Below, one piece after another: positions 1-9,387 of a DNA stretch of 27,500 nucleotides. The notes under the pieces are model-generated. The model was not told where the DNA came from. It saw nothing but the letters and a program-made list of their open reading frames with translations, and searched no databases. Every line of letters starts with the position of its first letter. Position 1 is the first letter of the stretch. This DNA is from Prorocentrum cordatum. Taxonomy: Eukaryota; Sar; Dinophyceae; Prorocentrales; Prorocentraceae. The stretch lies in contig CAUYUJ010016474.1 of the NCBI GenBank assembly GCA_963575745.1, forward strand, positions 160,001 to 187,500. Reading direction: 5' to 3'. The translations under genes were made by a program, and so were the position numbers.

Positions 1-1133
1 GCCAGCATCGCCACACGGCCGTGCTTCAGCTCGGCCTCGCGCAGCCAGCGGATGTCCCAGGCGAGGGACATGCCGATCGGGTCGAAGCCGTCCTCCTCGC
101 CGACGTAGCCTTCGAGCGCCGGGGACACTGGCAGGAAGGGCACCGCCTTGCTCATCTTGTACCCGCCCTCGGCCTCCGCGCGCAGGGCCACGCGGCTGGC
201 ACCCCGGGCCAGGGCCCCGGCGGCAGGCCGCACGCTGGCGCCGAAGCCGCTGCCGGCCCTCTCCGTCGCCACGGCGCCCAGCCAGGGGAAGCCGCTGCCC
301 GTGGCGACGGCCTGGGTGATGGCGCCGCTGAAGGCCAGCATCGCGAGGCGCCCGTTCTTGAGCTCCTTCAGCCGCATGTCGTTGGCGGCCGCCGCCTCCG
401 TGGGGAGGAAGTTGATCCCCAGCTTGTAGTCGCCGGCGTTCTCGACGGTCACCTCGTTGCCGGTCTTGCAGAACTTCGGGTAGGTGGTCAGCATCTCGAA
501 GAGGCCGCAGAAGGCGAAGACCTGGAAAAGGGGCCCGCCGAGCCCGTTGGCGTTCCCCGCCACGCAGGCGTCGTGGGCGGCGACCGTCGAGGAGGCCTCG
601 TAGCAGGCGGCGACGTCTCCGGAGGCGGGGATGCGCACAAAGTCCGGCACCACCATGCCGATCCAGGCGACCATGGCCACGCGCCCGTGCTTCAGCTCGG
701 CCTCTCGGAACCAGGGCAGGTACTGCGGGCACCTGGCAGCGATGTTGAGCGGGTCGTAGATCGGGTCCCCGCCGATCAGGAAGCGCTCGGCCTCCGACGG
801 CGCACCGACCATGCCGGCCACCGGGTTCGCGGGGACACGCTCCGCACCGTAGGGGATCTCCGTGAGCTCCGCACGGCATGCCACCGCGGACTGCTTGCCG
901 CCCTTGCGCGTGCGAGTCAGCGCCGCTCCGGCCACGACCGCCGCCATGGCAGCCACGGCGGTGGTGGTCGTGGAGCGCGGCTGCGGGGCAGCAGCCATGC
1001 CGCCGTCAGCTACACCGCCTTGGATGCCAGCGCCGCGCAGCGACACGTCGCCTGCAGGGGCGCCTGGCGCGAAAGCGGCGCCCTTGCTGATGCAGCCCGC
1101 GAGCGCAGCGGTCGCAGCCATCGACTTCGCCAT
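1..1133 (-). CDS. Chlorophyll a/c light-harvesting polyprotein, plastid-targeted, 3' end outside the window
   Basis: Thylakoid antenna protein of the LHC superfamily, binding chlorophylls and carotenoid and passing excitation energy to the photosystems. The frame reads from ATG at 1133 to the window edge: 377 codons, no stop, no intron. Residues 1-88 look like a plastid-targeting presequence: an AFAP motif at 20-23 and a hydrophobic stretch at about 59-72 followed by basic residues (RTRKGGK). The first antenna unit has the helix-1 signature ELKHGRVAM at 146-154 and the helix-3 signature [10 protein letters not shown] at 257-266, with the usual Glu/Arg pairs. A linker at about 280-330 leads into a second unit with GFDP (349-352) and another [10 protein letters not shown] starting at 368. 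Tandem antenna units in one precursor, cut after import, are known for dinoflagellate LHCs. A relict spliced leader lies just upstream. Which LHC subfamily it belongs to is not resolved. Confidence 0.93.
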   Translation of the reverse strand, partial: MAKSMAATAALAGCISKGAAFAPGAPAGDVSLRGAGIQGGVADGGMAAAPQPRSTTTTAVAAMAAVVAGAALTRTRKGGKQSAVACRAELTEIPYGAERVPANPVAGMVGAPSEAERFLIGGDPIYDPLNIAARCPQYLPWFREAELKHGRVAMVAWIGMVVPDFVRIPASGDVAACYEASSTVAAHDACVAGNANGLGGPLFQVFAFCGLFEMLTTYPKFCKTGNEVTVENAGDYKLGINFLPTEAAAANDMRLKELKNGRLAMLAFSGAITQAVATGSGFPWLGAVATERAGSGFGASVRPAAGALARGASRVALRAEAEGGYKMSKAVPFLPVSPALEGYVGEEDGFDPIGMSLAWDIRWLREAELKHGRVAML

Positions 1134-1188
1134 CGGGCCCAGTTTCCCTTGAGGTCAAGTCCTCCGTGAATACACACTGTCTGAACTT

Positions 1189-1210
1189 CTTCAGCCAAAA
1201 CGGCTAAGCA
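1189..1210 (-). promoter_or_regulatory. Relict spliced-leader sequence upstream of the LHC gene
   Basis: Read on the minus strand, these 22 nt match the dinoflagellate spliced leader (DCCGTAGCCATTTTGGCTCAAG, slightly over 20 nt) at 18 of 22 positions, including the core TAGCC-TTTTGGCT and the terminal AAG. The orientation is that of the LHC gene, and 55 nt separate it from the ATG, a plausible 5' leader length. Dinoflagellate mRNAs receive this leader by trans-splicing. A genomic copy upstream of an ORF is the known signature of a reverse-transcribed, reintegrated cDNA, which also fits the intronless ORF. The four mismatches indicate an old copy. No second, tandem relict was found further upstream. 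Confidence 0.65.
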
Positions 1211-1382
1211 TGGCAACAATGGCGATGACGGCGGTGGTAGTGATGACAAGCAGAAGGATGCTGCCATTGCTGTGGTATGCGCCACCCGATGGCGGCCCGC
1301 GAGCAGCGACAGACGGAGGTCGAACGGCTTGAAAAATATTAAGGCGTGAAGGGGCGGCAGGGAAACCACGCCACGAATTATG
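1211..1382. other. Upstream flank of the LHC gene, no assignable gene
   Basis: One plus-strand frame gives a Gly/Asp/Lys-rich stretch (GDDGGGSDDKQKDAA) starting near 1219, and its complement gives a hydrophobic stretch (SILLLVITTTAVIAIVAML). A short plus frame near 1282-1341 reads AAREQRQTEVERLEKY then stop. None of these can be tied to a gene. The stretch probably holds the LHC promoter, but no recognisable core element is visible. Confidence 0.3.
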
Positions 1383-1574
1383 ATTAAGTCGGGCCTGTCC
1401 CCCTACAGGGGGATTTTCGACTAAAAATAAAAAGTACCCCAAAAATGATCAAAAATAATCCAAAAATAGTCTGGGGACTATGTTTTGAATATGTTTTGAC
1501 CTTCTTGGGGTATTTTGGGGGTTTCTTTTATTTTTCGTCGAGAATCCCCCTGTAGGGGGACACGCCCGACATGA
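1383..1574. mobile_element. TIR element family F1, copy 1 (MITE-like)
   Basis: A 192-bp non-coding element with nearly perfect inverted ends of about 45 bp, beginning TTAAGTCGGGC on the left and ending GCCCGACATGA on the right. Each end carries its own small palindrome (TCCCCCTACAGGGGGA). The interior is A/T-rich with many AAAAAT runs, unlike the GC-rich surroundings. The heptamer AATTATG flanks it directly at 1376-1382 and 1575-1581, a target-site duplication. Two relatives lie at 10057-10215 and 10761-10919 with 8-bp duplications. It has no coding capacity and sits about 250 bp upstream of the LHC start codon. Confidence 0.85.
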
Positions 1575-1710
1575 AATTATGGTGTCCCCTTCTGCCCTTC
1601 GCGAAATCGTTCGAGCAACGGCAAGCTCAAGCGGGCTGTCCGCAACCTGTCCCTGGAAGAACCCGCCGACCTCGTCGGCGTGTGGAAGACGCTGCTCTGT
1701 TTGACTCAAC

Positions 1711-1820
1711 GTCGTCGTCGTCGTCGGAGTCGTCGGAGTCGTCGTCGGAGTCTTCGCCGGAGTCGTCGTCGTCGTCGTCGGAGTCGTCCTTGTCGTCGTC
1801 GTCGCCGACGCCGTCGCCGT
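1711..1820. repeat. TCG/TCGGAG trinucleotide repeat
   Basis: Imperfect GTCGTCGTC and GGAGTCGTC units. Translated they give poly-Ser/Glu or poly-Arg, so the ORFs across it are low-complexity artefacts. Just upstream, the plus frame from 1611 reads SSNGKLKRAVRNLSLEEPAD, which looks more protein-like, but no gene can be assigned. Confidence 0.85.
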
Positions 1821-1964
1821 GGACCCGACTCCCCTCTCCTCGGGCCCGCCGCCGCTCTCCCCCGTTTCACTGCGCCCTCCTCACGCGAGCCAGCCAAAGC
1901 GAAGCCAACGCGAAATTTAGCAACGCCTTCGCTGAGTCGAAGGGAAACCTCGCCCCTTTGATCC

Positions 1965-2245
1965 CTCCCCCCCCGAGTGGGAGGGTTTCCTTGGGGGAGG
2001 GTTCCTGGGGGAGTCCTGGGGGGGTTCCTTGGGGGAGGTCCCTGGGTCAAAACGCCATCCTCCCCTGGGGAGTCCTGGAGCCCAACCCCAAGACAGCCCA
2101 AGAGGCCCCCAAGACGGTCCAAGAGGGCCTCGAATCGCCAAACAACCGGTCCAAGACGCCAGAGATGGCCTCCTGACAACCTAAGCAGCTGCCAAGACGC
2201 TCGAAGAGGCCTCCAAGGGCACACCAAGAGGGCCCCAACAGGCAG
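1965..2245. repeat. G-rich minisatellite followed by CCAAGAGG-type degenerate repeats, copy A
   Basis: 1965-2050 consists of TTGGGGGAGGGTTCC-like units. 2080-2245 consists of degenerate units around CCAAGAGGGCCC or CCAAGACG. The second type recurs at about 3365-3545 and 4180-4450, so it is a dispersed 12-bp satellite motif. ORFs here are stop-poor repeat translations. Confidence 0.75.
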
Positions 2246-2394
2246 AATTCAATGATTTCCTATAGGTTTTTGGAAGATTACGGAATGCGGAACAGACTAA
2301 ACAAGGCCTAGAGTGCGGAACAGTTGACACTGAAAACTTCATCATCCCTCATCTTGCTCGTCCTCCGCCCTCACCCTCCTCCATCGTCTCTCCG
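2246..2394. other. Short non-repetitive spacer
   Basis: No gene, RNA or repeat recognised between the CCAAGAGG repeats and the CTC tract. Confidence 0.4.
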
Positions 2395-2483
2395 CCTCCT
2401 CCTCTTCCTCCTCCTCCTCCTCCTCCTCCTCCTCCTCCTCCTCCTCCTCCTCCTCCTCCTCCTCCTCCTCCTCCTCCTCCTCC
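2395..2483. repeat. (CTC)n microsatellite
   Basis: An almost perfect run of CCT/CTC triplets, about 80 bp. Any poly-Leu ORF over it is spurious. Confidence 0.95.
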
Positions 2484-3364
2484 CCGACTCCATCCTCCTC
2501 ATTCTCCTCCGTATCATCAAAATCCCTGTCAGGAATACCCCTTACTCATGGGATCCAGGCCCCCACACGACACGGACAAAAGTTGGTTTGTAGACTCTTG
2601 GCTTTCCATAAGTAGGGGTACGAAAAAGGTGCGGAGGGGAAGGAGTGGGAAAAGAAGGGGAAGGAAGAAAAGGAGGAGGGGACGGAAGCAACGGGACAGG
2701 ATCCGCTTCAGGGGCCTTTAAACAAAGACGTTCATGCAGGAAGCGGTGCTGGAACTGAACGGCGAAAACATGACGCGTGCCGAAGAAACCAGCGCAGTCA
2801 GAGGATACGGCTTGAAATCTGCAAACGCAGTATGGAATGCAAGCGCTCACATCACCACAAGCACGAAGAAATCAAAAGCAGCACGTGACATTTTTGCACC
2901 CGCTATCACCACGAGCAGCTCTAGCACACGTACGGTCTATCCATCTTTCCAGTCCTCCGTCAACCGTTTGTAGAGCTCCTGGCCCCGCTGATGCCCTGCG
3001 TACGTTTAGTCAGCGCCGTGGTCAAGTAAGCAGATGATGAGGGGTTGAAGAATGGTGCAAGAACAAATGAAAGTAAACTTGGACACGCCAGCAAGCCGTA
3101 AACGACATACGCAAGAACACTGAACGGCCCTGCACAACTTGAACAGTAGGTCGTGCCGTAGGTTGTGCCACAAGTTGCGTCATAGATTGCGCTAGAAACT
3201 CCGCACCACGAAATCAAGAGTTGATCCCTTCTGCCTCCCCCCCCGTGCCCCCCACATGCGCCATAATGGGTTGCGCCATCACCTTTTTCCCCATCGGGGA
3301 GGGGTTCCCCTCCCCATACCACCCCCCCGTGGGTCTGGAGCGGGCGTTCCGCGAGGGGGTGGAT
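2484..3364. other. No recognised gene; contains a 12-bp GGTTGCGCCATA motif
   Basis: Both strands carry ORFs of about 80-120 codons (for example 2734-2973 plus), but none shows a recognisable domain. At 3149-3193 there are about four degenerate copies of a 12-bp unit close to GGTTGCGCCATA, and another at about 3266-3280. This is the same motif that builds the 53-bp array at 13.5-14.2 kb. A 9-bp-arm hairpin (GGGGAGGGG TT CCCCTCCCC) lies at 3296-3315. Confidence 0.5.
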
Positions 3365-3545
3365 GGCTCAAGATGGCGCGAAGAGGGTCCCAGATAGCCC
3401 AAAACAGCATCCAAGATCGCTGAAGATAGGCCAGGAGGGTTCCAGGTAGCCCCCAACATGCCTACGAGAGCCTCCCAGATCGCTCCAAGAAGGCTCCAAA
3501 TGGCCACGGAGCTTCCCAAAGAGCCCTCCGACAGGCCCAACTCCG
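3365..3545. repeat. CCAAGAGGGCCC-type degenerate repeats, copy B
   Basis: Degenerate 12-bp units (CAAGATGG, CCAGATAGCCC, CCAAGAAGGCTCC), matching the families at 2080-2245 and 4180-4450. No coding content is recognised. Confidence 0.6.
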
Positions 3546-3970
3546 TACAACACATAAGGAATAGTAATGTGTTCGCATTCTCACTGAATGCAGCGAGCGT
3601 GCTGACGGGGCAGCCGGCTCCGCGGCACAGAAAAAGCCCAGGAAGCGGCGACGGCGGCGGAGGCCCCTGGCTGGTCCCGCCTCCGCTACTTCCTGACGGT
3701 GCGGCCGGGAGAGATCGGAACCGTTCCCTTCCCTCCTGAGGCCCATCATCACAAAGCGGGGCGCCTGGCCCCCCCGTCCTCCGAGGAGAAAAGGGGTGGC
3801 TGGGCACAGTGCTAGTCTCGTCGTCTTCCTGATGGCACAGTGCTCTTCTCGTTGTCTTCTGATGACGCTCACGTTGGTTCTCTTCTGGCAGCCACACAAC
3901 GCGCCCCCGACTGGGGGCACCAATTCAGTGCCGTCCTTCACGAAGCAGGTCCTCGCGATCTACACTTTTC

Positions 3971-4180
3971 GTGCTGGTCTTTTCATTGACGTACCCCGGT
4001 GGGGCAATTCAGCAACGATACATCAACAAGATCTGGATCGGTTTCGCGCTGATCGGCTTGGTGGTGGTAAAGCAACTTCTCTCAGGTGGAGGCACTCCAG
4101 AGTTAGGGTACTCCACAGACACCATATTCTTCGTGTTCGCATTCTCGCCATTTCTCTTCCGATCTGTTTGGGATGCCTCA
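3971..4180 (+). CDS. Possible exon with two membrane-spanning stretches, unknown function
   Basis: The plus frame from 3971 reads a stretch with two hydrophobic segments, around IGFALIGLVVV and DTIFFVFAFSPFLF, separated by a polar Gly-rich loop. It then runs into the CCAAGAGG satellite at about 4180, where any real coding must end. A pyrimidine-rich tract ending in GGCAG near 3889 could be a splice acceptor. A second plus frame is also open here, and the minus frame gives a plausible polar peptide, so neither strand nor frame is secure. Part of the minus-strand peptide (ENANT) also appears near 3580, which suggests an old duplication. Confidence 0.18.
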
Positions 4181-4450
4181 AGTTGGCTCCAAGGCGGCCT
4201 AAGAGAGCACCACGAGGGGCCTAGGAGGGCCCAAAGACGACCCCAAGAGCGCCCAAGAGCGCCCAAGAGCGCCCAAAGAGCGCCCCAAGAGAGCTCCGAG
4301 AAACCATTCTGGGGCATCCAGGGGGGAGGGGGGGAATGGTTTACCCTCCCTTCTTTGATCGATGGCTCCCAAGATGGCCCCAAGAGGGCCCCAAAGAGGG
4401 CCCCAAGAGGGCCCCAAGAGAGCTTCAAGGCCCCACAGTGACCCCAATGT
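4180..4450. repeat. CCAAGAGGGCCC-type repeats, copy C
   Basis: Many units of GAGCGCCCAA and GAGGGCCCCAA, the clearest copy of this 12-bp family in the window. All six frames are repeat translations here. 4451-4598 holds nothing recognised. Confidence 0.8.
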
Positions 4451-4598
4451 GCCTCCAAGCGGCTTCCAGAGTGCGACCGCATGCTGCGACACATCCCTGG
4501 CCAGGGAAACTCACCTGCTGATTCTGTTGGACAGGCTGTTAGGGATGTGCGAGACGCCACGAATTTAAAGGACCCTTACGGCATCCCTCTCTCGCTGT

Positions 4599-4938
4599 AT
4601 CGGAGGTTGGGGGGTGAGATCGAAGTGGAACGGAGAGCCCCCCTACCGGGAAATCGATTTCGGTTTCGTGTTCGTGCGTGCCGTGCGGGCGAGGCGAAGC
4701 TGCGTGGGCGGGCGAGAGAAAGTCTCCTGTGGCTGAGGCGCGGCCGGACCAAATGATTCCCTTCCGGGCGGCCGGGGCCCCGCGGTGTCCCGCCGGTGTC
4801 CCGCTGGTGTCCCGTGTGGCTGAGGCGCGGCCGGACCAAATGATTCCCTTCCAGGCTCCCGCGGTGTCCCGCGGTGTCCCGCGGTGTCCCGCGGTGTCCC
4901 GCGGTGTCCCGCCGGTGTCCCGCGGTGTCCCGCGAGGA
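4599..4938 (+). repeat. Left outer arm of the giant nested inverted repeat
   Basis: Matches the reverse complement of 7154-7547. Over the outer 165 bp only about three differences were seen by eye. The arm contains two copies (about 90 bp apart) of a block including GGCTGAGGCGCGGCCGGACC, then a run of GGTGTCCCGC 10-bp units at 4858-4938. The other arm has three copies of the block, so the arms have diverged by unequal repeat number. Confidence 0.9.
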
Positions 4939-4973
4939 TGATGATGATGATGATGAGATGCTGATGCTGATGC

Positions 4974-5020
<47 letters not shown>

Positions 5021-5139
5021 GTGTCCCGATGAAGATGATGATAATGTTGATGATGGTGTCGATGATGATGATAGTGTCCCGATGATGAGGATGATGATGC
5101 TCATGATGATTATGTTGATGATGACGATGATGGTGTCCC

Positions 5140-5175
<36 letters not shown>

Positions 5176-5785
5176 TGATGATTCCGATGATGTTGGTGAT
5201 GATGATGTTGATGGAAATGGTGTCACGGCGATAAGGATGTTGATGATGACGATGCTGATGATGATTATGGTGTCCCGATCATGATGCTGATGATGATGAT
5301 GGTGATGATGATGATGGTGATGCTGATGGTGTCCCGATGATAATAAGAATGATAATGACGATGTTGATGATGATGTTGCTCATGATGATGATGGTGCCAC
5401 AATGATGATGATGATGTTGTTGATGATGATGTCGATGATGATGATGCGATGATCATGATGATGATGGTGTCCCGAAGATGATGACGATGTTGATGATAAT
5501 GTTGATGATGGGAACGATGGTGATCATGATGATGTCCCGATTATGATGATTATGATGATGCTACTGATGATGATGACTGTGTCTCGATGATGATGATGCT
5601 GATGATGATGATGTTGATGATGAGATGATGATGGTGATGATGATGATGTTGTCCCGATGATGATGCTGACGTTGATGATGATGATGTTTATGATGATGAT
5701 GATGACGGTGCCCTCATGATGATGACGATGTTGGTGATGGTGTTGATGTTGATGATGTTGACGATGATGATGATGATGACGTTGA
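4937..5785. repeat. (GAT)n array with interspersed GGTGTCCCGA
   Basis: About 850 bp of GATGATGAT with substitutions. Roughly every 50-130 bp the array is broken by GGTGTCCCGA or GTGTCTCGA, echoing the 10-bp unit at the end of the preceding arm. The reverse-complement counterpart on the other side of the palindrome (7096-7153) is only about 58 bp. Confidence 0.95.
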
Positions 5786-6003
5786 TTGCGAGAGCGATTG
5801 TGATACCGATAGCGAGATCGATATTGAGACCGAATGCGAGATCGATTGTGTGATCTATTGTGAGATCGATTGTGAGATCAATTGTGAGATCGATCGAATG
5901 AGATAGATCGAGTGAGATCGATTATGAGATCGATCGAGTGAGATCGATCGAGCGAGACCGATAGTGAGATCGATACTGAAATCGATAGTGAGACCGATCG
6001 AGT
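5786..6003. repeat. 12-bp GAGATCGATTGT satellite, left side
   Basis: Degenerate tandem units of GAGATCGATTGT, GAGATCGATAGT and GAGACCGAT. It is the inverted partner of 6336-7095. ORFs over it encode repeated EIDC/EIDS tetrapeptides and are not considered genes. Confidence 0.9.
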
Positions 6004-6081
6004 GAGACGTTGGTTCCCCCCCCCCCCACCTCCTTATCACCCGAAGGGTGGTCGTATAGGTATGTATATATCTCTCCCCCT

Positions 6082-6137
<56 letters not shown>

Positions 6138-6195
6138 TACCAGATCATTACCGCATAGGGGTGGTCGTCGCACTCGATTGGAACTCTCTCCCCCT

Positions 6196-6258
<63 letters not shown>

Positions 6259-6335
6259 CATACATAAACAGATCATTACCGCATAGACCACCCTTCGGGT
6301 GATAAGGAGGTGAGGGGGGGGGAGGGACCAACGTC
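6004..6335. repeat. Palindromic core with two (TC)n tracts
   Basis: The outer ends are inverted repeats of about 50 bp: 6004-6053 (GACGTTGGTT, poly-C, ACCTCCTTATCACCCGAAGG) pairs with 6285-6335. Inside are two direct copies of a block consisting of CTCTCCCCCTCTTTTTCTC, a long (TC)n tract and CAGATCATTACCGCATAG, at about 6071-6160 and 6185-6285. This is the centre of symmetry of the 3-kb inverted structure. Confidence 0.9.
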
Positions 6336-7095
6336 GCACTCGATTGATCTCACTATCGAACTCACTACCGATCTCACAATCGATCTCAATCGATAGATCT
6401 CACAATCGATCTGACTATCGAACTCCCAATCAATTTCACAATCGATCCCACAATCGATCTCACATTCGGTCTCGCGATTGATCTCACAATCGATATCACA
6501 ATCGATCTCGCATTCGATCTGACTATCGATCTTACTATCAAACTCACTATCGATATCATTATTGATCTCACATTCGGTCTCACTAACGATATCACTATCG
6601 ATATCACAATCGATCTCACAATCGATTTCGCATTCGGCCTCACTATCGATCTCTCTATCGAACTCACTTTCGATCTCATCATCGATCTCACTATCGATCA
6701 CACTATCGATATCACAACCGAACTCACAATCGATCTCAGGTTCGGTCTCATCATCGATCTCAATATCGAAGTCACTACCGGTCTCATTACCGATAGCGAT
6801 CTCACTGCTAACTCAATCGATCGATCTCACAATCGATCTGACTATCGATTTCACAACAGATTCCACAATCGATCTCACATTCGGTCTCACTATCGATCTC
6901 ACCATCGATATCACAATCGATCTCACAATCGATATCCCATTCGGCCTCACAATCGATCCCACCATCGATCTCACTATCGATCTCACATTCGGTATCACAA
7001 TCGATCTCACAATCGATCTCACAAGCGATCTGACATTCGATCTCACGTTCGATCTCACAATCGATATCACTACAGATATCACTATCGATCATCAA
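6336..7095. repeat. 12-bp ATCGATCTCACA satellite, right side
   Basis: About 760 bp of degenerate 12-bp units (AATCGATCTCAC, TATCGATATCAC, ATTCGGTCTCAC), the inverted partner of 5786-6003 and more than three times as long. Period 12 keeps one phase open, which explains long repetitive ORFs on both strands. Confidence 0.92.
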
Positions 7096-7153
7096 GCCAA
7101 AACATCAACATCGTCATCATCATAACCATCATCATCATCAATATCATCACCAT
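7096..7153. repeat. (CAT)n tract, inverted partner of the GAT array
   Basis: A short CATCATCAT tract between the 12-bp satellite and the right arm, mirroring 4937-5785 in order and orientation. Confidence 0.85.
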
Positions 7154-7545
7154 AGTCGGGACACCGACGGGGCACCGGCGGGACACCGCGGACCCCCGGC
7201 CGGCCGGAAGGGAATCACTTCGTCCGGCCGCGCCTCAGCCACACGGGACACCAGCGGGACACCGGCGGGACACCGCGGGGCCCCGGCCGCCCGGAAGGGA
7301 ATCATTTGGTCCGGCCGCGCCTCAACCACACGGGACACCAACGGGACACCGGCGGGACACCGCGGGGCCCCGGCCGCCCGGAAGAGAATCATTTGGTCCG
7401 GCCGCGCCTCAGCCACAGGAGACTTTCTTTCGCCCGCCCACGCAACTTCGCCTCGCCCGCACGGCACGCACGAACACGAAACCGAAATCGATTTCCCGGT
7501 AGGGGGGCTCTCCGTTCCACTTCGATCTCACCCCCTCACCTCCGA

Positions 7546-7547
<2 letters not shown>
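7154..7547 (-). repeat. Right outer arm of the giant nested inverted repeat
   Basis: Reverse complement of 4599-4938. It holds three copies of the block with GGTCCGGCCGCGCCTCA (near 7203, 7299 and 7396) with CGGGACACC units between them, against two in the left arm. It ends at 7547, where a (TC)n tract begins. Confidence 0.9.
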
Positions 7548-7576
<29 letters not shown>

Positions 7577-7603
7577 TTCTCTCTTTCTCTCTCTCTCTCT
7601 CTA

Positions 7604-7680
<77 letters not shown>

Positions 7681-7686
7681 CATATA

Positions 7687-7717
<31 letters not shown>
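7548..7717. repeat. (TC)n followed by (TA)n microsatellites
   Basis: TC dinucleotides with occasional TTTC to about 7658, then TA/CATATA to 7717. Confidence 0.95.
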
Positions 7718-7723
<6 letters not shown>

Positions 7724-8431
7724 ATATCTCTCTTTCTGGTTGGCAACACGAACAAGAAAAACAATCCAGGAACATGCACATGCACGTAACGTACGTACCC
7801 GCCAACTCTGGTCAACTCTACCGCCAACTTGCCCCCCACAGTCTTCCGCCGCAGTTCTAACTCCATCACGCGCTAGATGCGCATGCAATAACAAAATTCT
7901 GCATATCTGAACGCTGCGGTGCTCTTGGTCGGCGAACTGTCTGCAAAAACCCGACGTGTCCCTCTACCCCTGTCGCTCCTCAGTTGGCCGGTACGGGTCA
8001 TCCCTATCTTGAACGTAAGGATGATCTTCTGGCGGCTCGGGTATCATGCCTCGGGAGCAGCAAATGTCAGGCTGAAGATCATACGCTCGCAAAACTGGAC
8101 GGGTGAACCCAGAATTGAAATACCATGCCGATCTGCGAGGCGACTCTGGAAAGCATAAGCTCCACCGAGGACCATCGTTTGGAACCACCACGACCCCCAA
8201 AATGGCCGCCGAGTTCAGAAGGATTCGCGGCAACTTCTTATTGTTTGAAAGCATGCAGTGCTGGACGCGTAGGGCCGCCTGCAAAGCCCCCTGACAAGCA
8301 TCTATTTTGAAACAAACATCACCGCGGTCATCGCCATCATCACCGCCAAGAACTCAAGAGAACAAATGTTTCAATCATCATCGCGCTGAGGGCACGTCAG
8401 CCTGCGTCGCCGCACATCGACTTTCTGCCAC
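7718..8431. other. No recognised gene
   Basis: Non-repetitive sequence. The best protein-like frame is minus, 8284-7964 (106 codons, stop at 7964), with segments such as WYFNSGFTRPVLRAYDL and PEPPEDHPYVQDRDDPYRP. It has no known motif and could be an exon or chance. Nothing else is seen. Confidence 0.35.
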
Positions 8432-9076
8432 AGCCGAGCGCTGCGAGGTTTCAGCAGCATTCGTCGACAGCTGTCAAAAGCAAAACCGCCGAAATGGCAC
8501 TCGAAAGGGCCGCCGGGGGGGCCGCCGAAAGGGCCGCCGAAATCGTCACCGAAATCGCCGCCGAAATTGCCGCCGAAATCGCCGCCGAAATCCCCGCCAG
8601 AATCGCCACCGAAATTGCCGCCGAAATTGCTGCCGAACTTACCGCCGACATTGCCGCCGAAATTGCCGCCGAAATAGCTGCGAACTCCGCCAAAATAGCC
8701 GCCGATATTCAGCCGCTCAAATCGCCGCCGAAATTCAGCCGCCGAAATTCCCACTGCCCTGTCCCAAGCGAAATCATTGTTTTGTTGAGCACGATGACGC
8801 CGCGGATACAGGCATTGAGCCACAGCCAAGGTCAAATTCGGCCTCTGTTCGGCGGCACGAACCGGAATGTCGGCGGAAATCTCGGCTGCAGTGTCGGCGG
8901 CAATTTCGGCGGCGCTTTCGGCGGCAATCTCGGCGGCAATTTCGGCGGCAATTCTGGCGGCCCGTTCGACGGCTCTTTCGGCGGCCATTTCGGCGTTTCG
9001 GTGGCCCTTTCGGCGGCGATGCTTTTGCCAACTGTCGACAATGGCTGCCGGCAGCTCTCGGCACTCGGCGGCCCCG
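8432..9076. repeat. Inverted repeat built of GCCGCCGAA units
   Basis: The left half (about 8432-8750) is tandem GCCGCCGAAATT/GCCGCCGAAATC. The right half (about 8850-9076) is its reverse complement, GGCGGCAATTTC. Outside the satellite units the flanks also pair: GTCGACAGCTGTCAAAAGC at about 8463 with the reverse complement of GCTTTTGCCAACTGTCGAC at about 9020, and GCCGAGCGCTGCGAG near 8432 with the strand around 9070. The loop (about 8750-8850) is non-repetitive. Because the units are multiples of three, all frames give Ala/Glu- or Gly-rich ORFs, which I do not treat as genes. Confidence 0.88.
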
Positions 9077-9387
9077 GCAGGCCCTGGGGGGGCCCTCGAA
9101 GGGCCTCGCCAGACAGCGTCTGCGAGGTAGCTCAAGCCACGCGTGATTGGTACGCGACAGCATGCGCAACGTGCAAAGTGAATGCCTCGTATTATGCATG
9201 CGATGCTCAGCACGCTCTGAGATGTGCCTGGAAACCACCGCGCGGCAGGGCGCGCCTGCGCACTGAAACCATCACAAGAAACGCAATTTCGTTTGGAATG
9301 GATTTCGGCGCGCGCCCATTTCCGTCTCCAAAGAAAGAGCCACTACGATCTAAGCTCCCAGTACGCCAGAGCCAGTGGGAGTAGAAT
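9077..9387. other. No recognised feature
   Basis: Mixed sequence with no repeat, RNA or domain recognised on either strand. Confidence 0.35.

Noticed and set aside
21-1169. Plus-strand ORF of 382 codons over the LHC gene
   Set aside because: It is the antisense shadow of the minus-strand LHC frame; its translation has no domain and is Gly/Arg/Ala-rich.
7085-7105. Spliced-leader-like CAAGCCAAAACATC
   Set aside because: Too short a match and located in satellite DNA.
8494-9384. 296-codon ORF with Ala/Glu and Gly-rich halves
   Set aside because: A product of the GCCGCCGAA inverted repeat; the strand symmetry explains the similar ORFs on the other strand.
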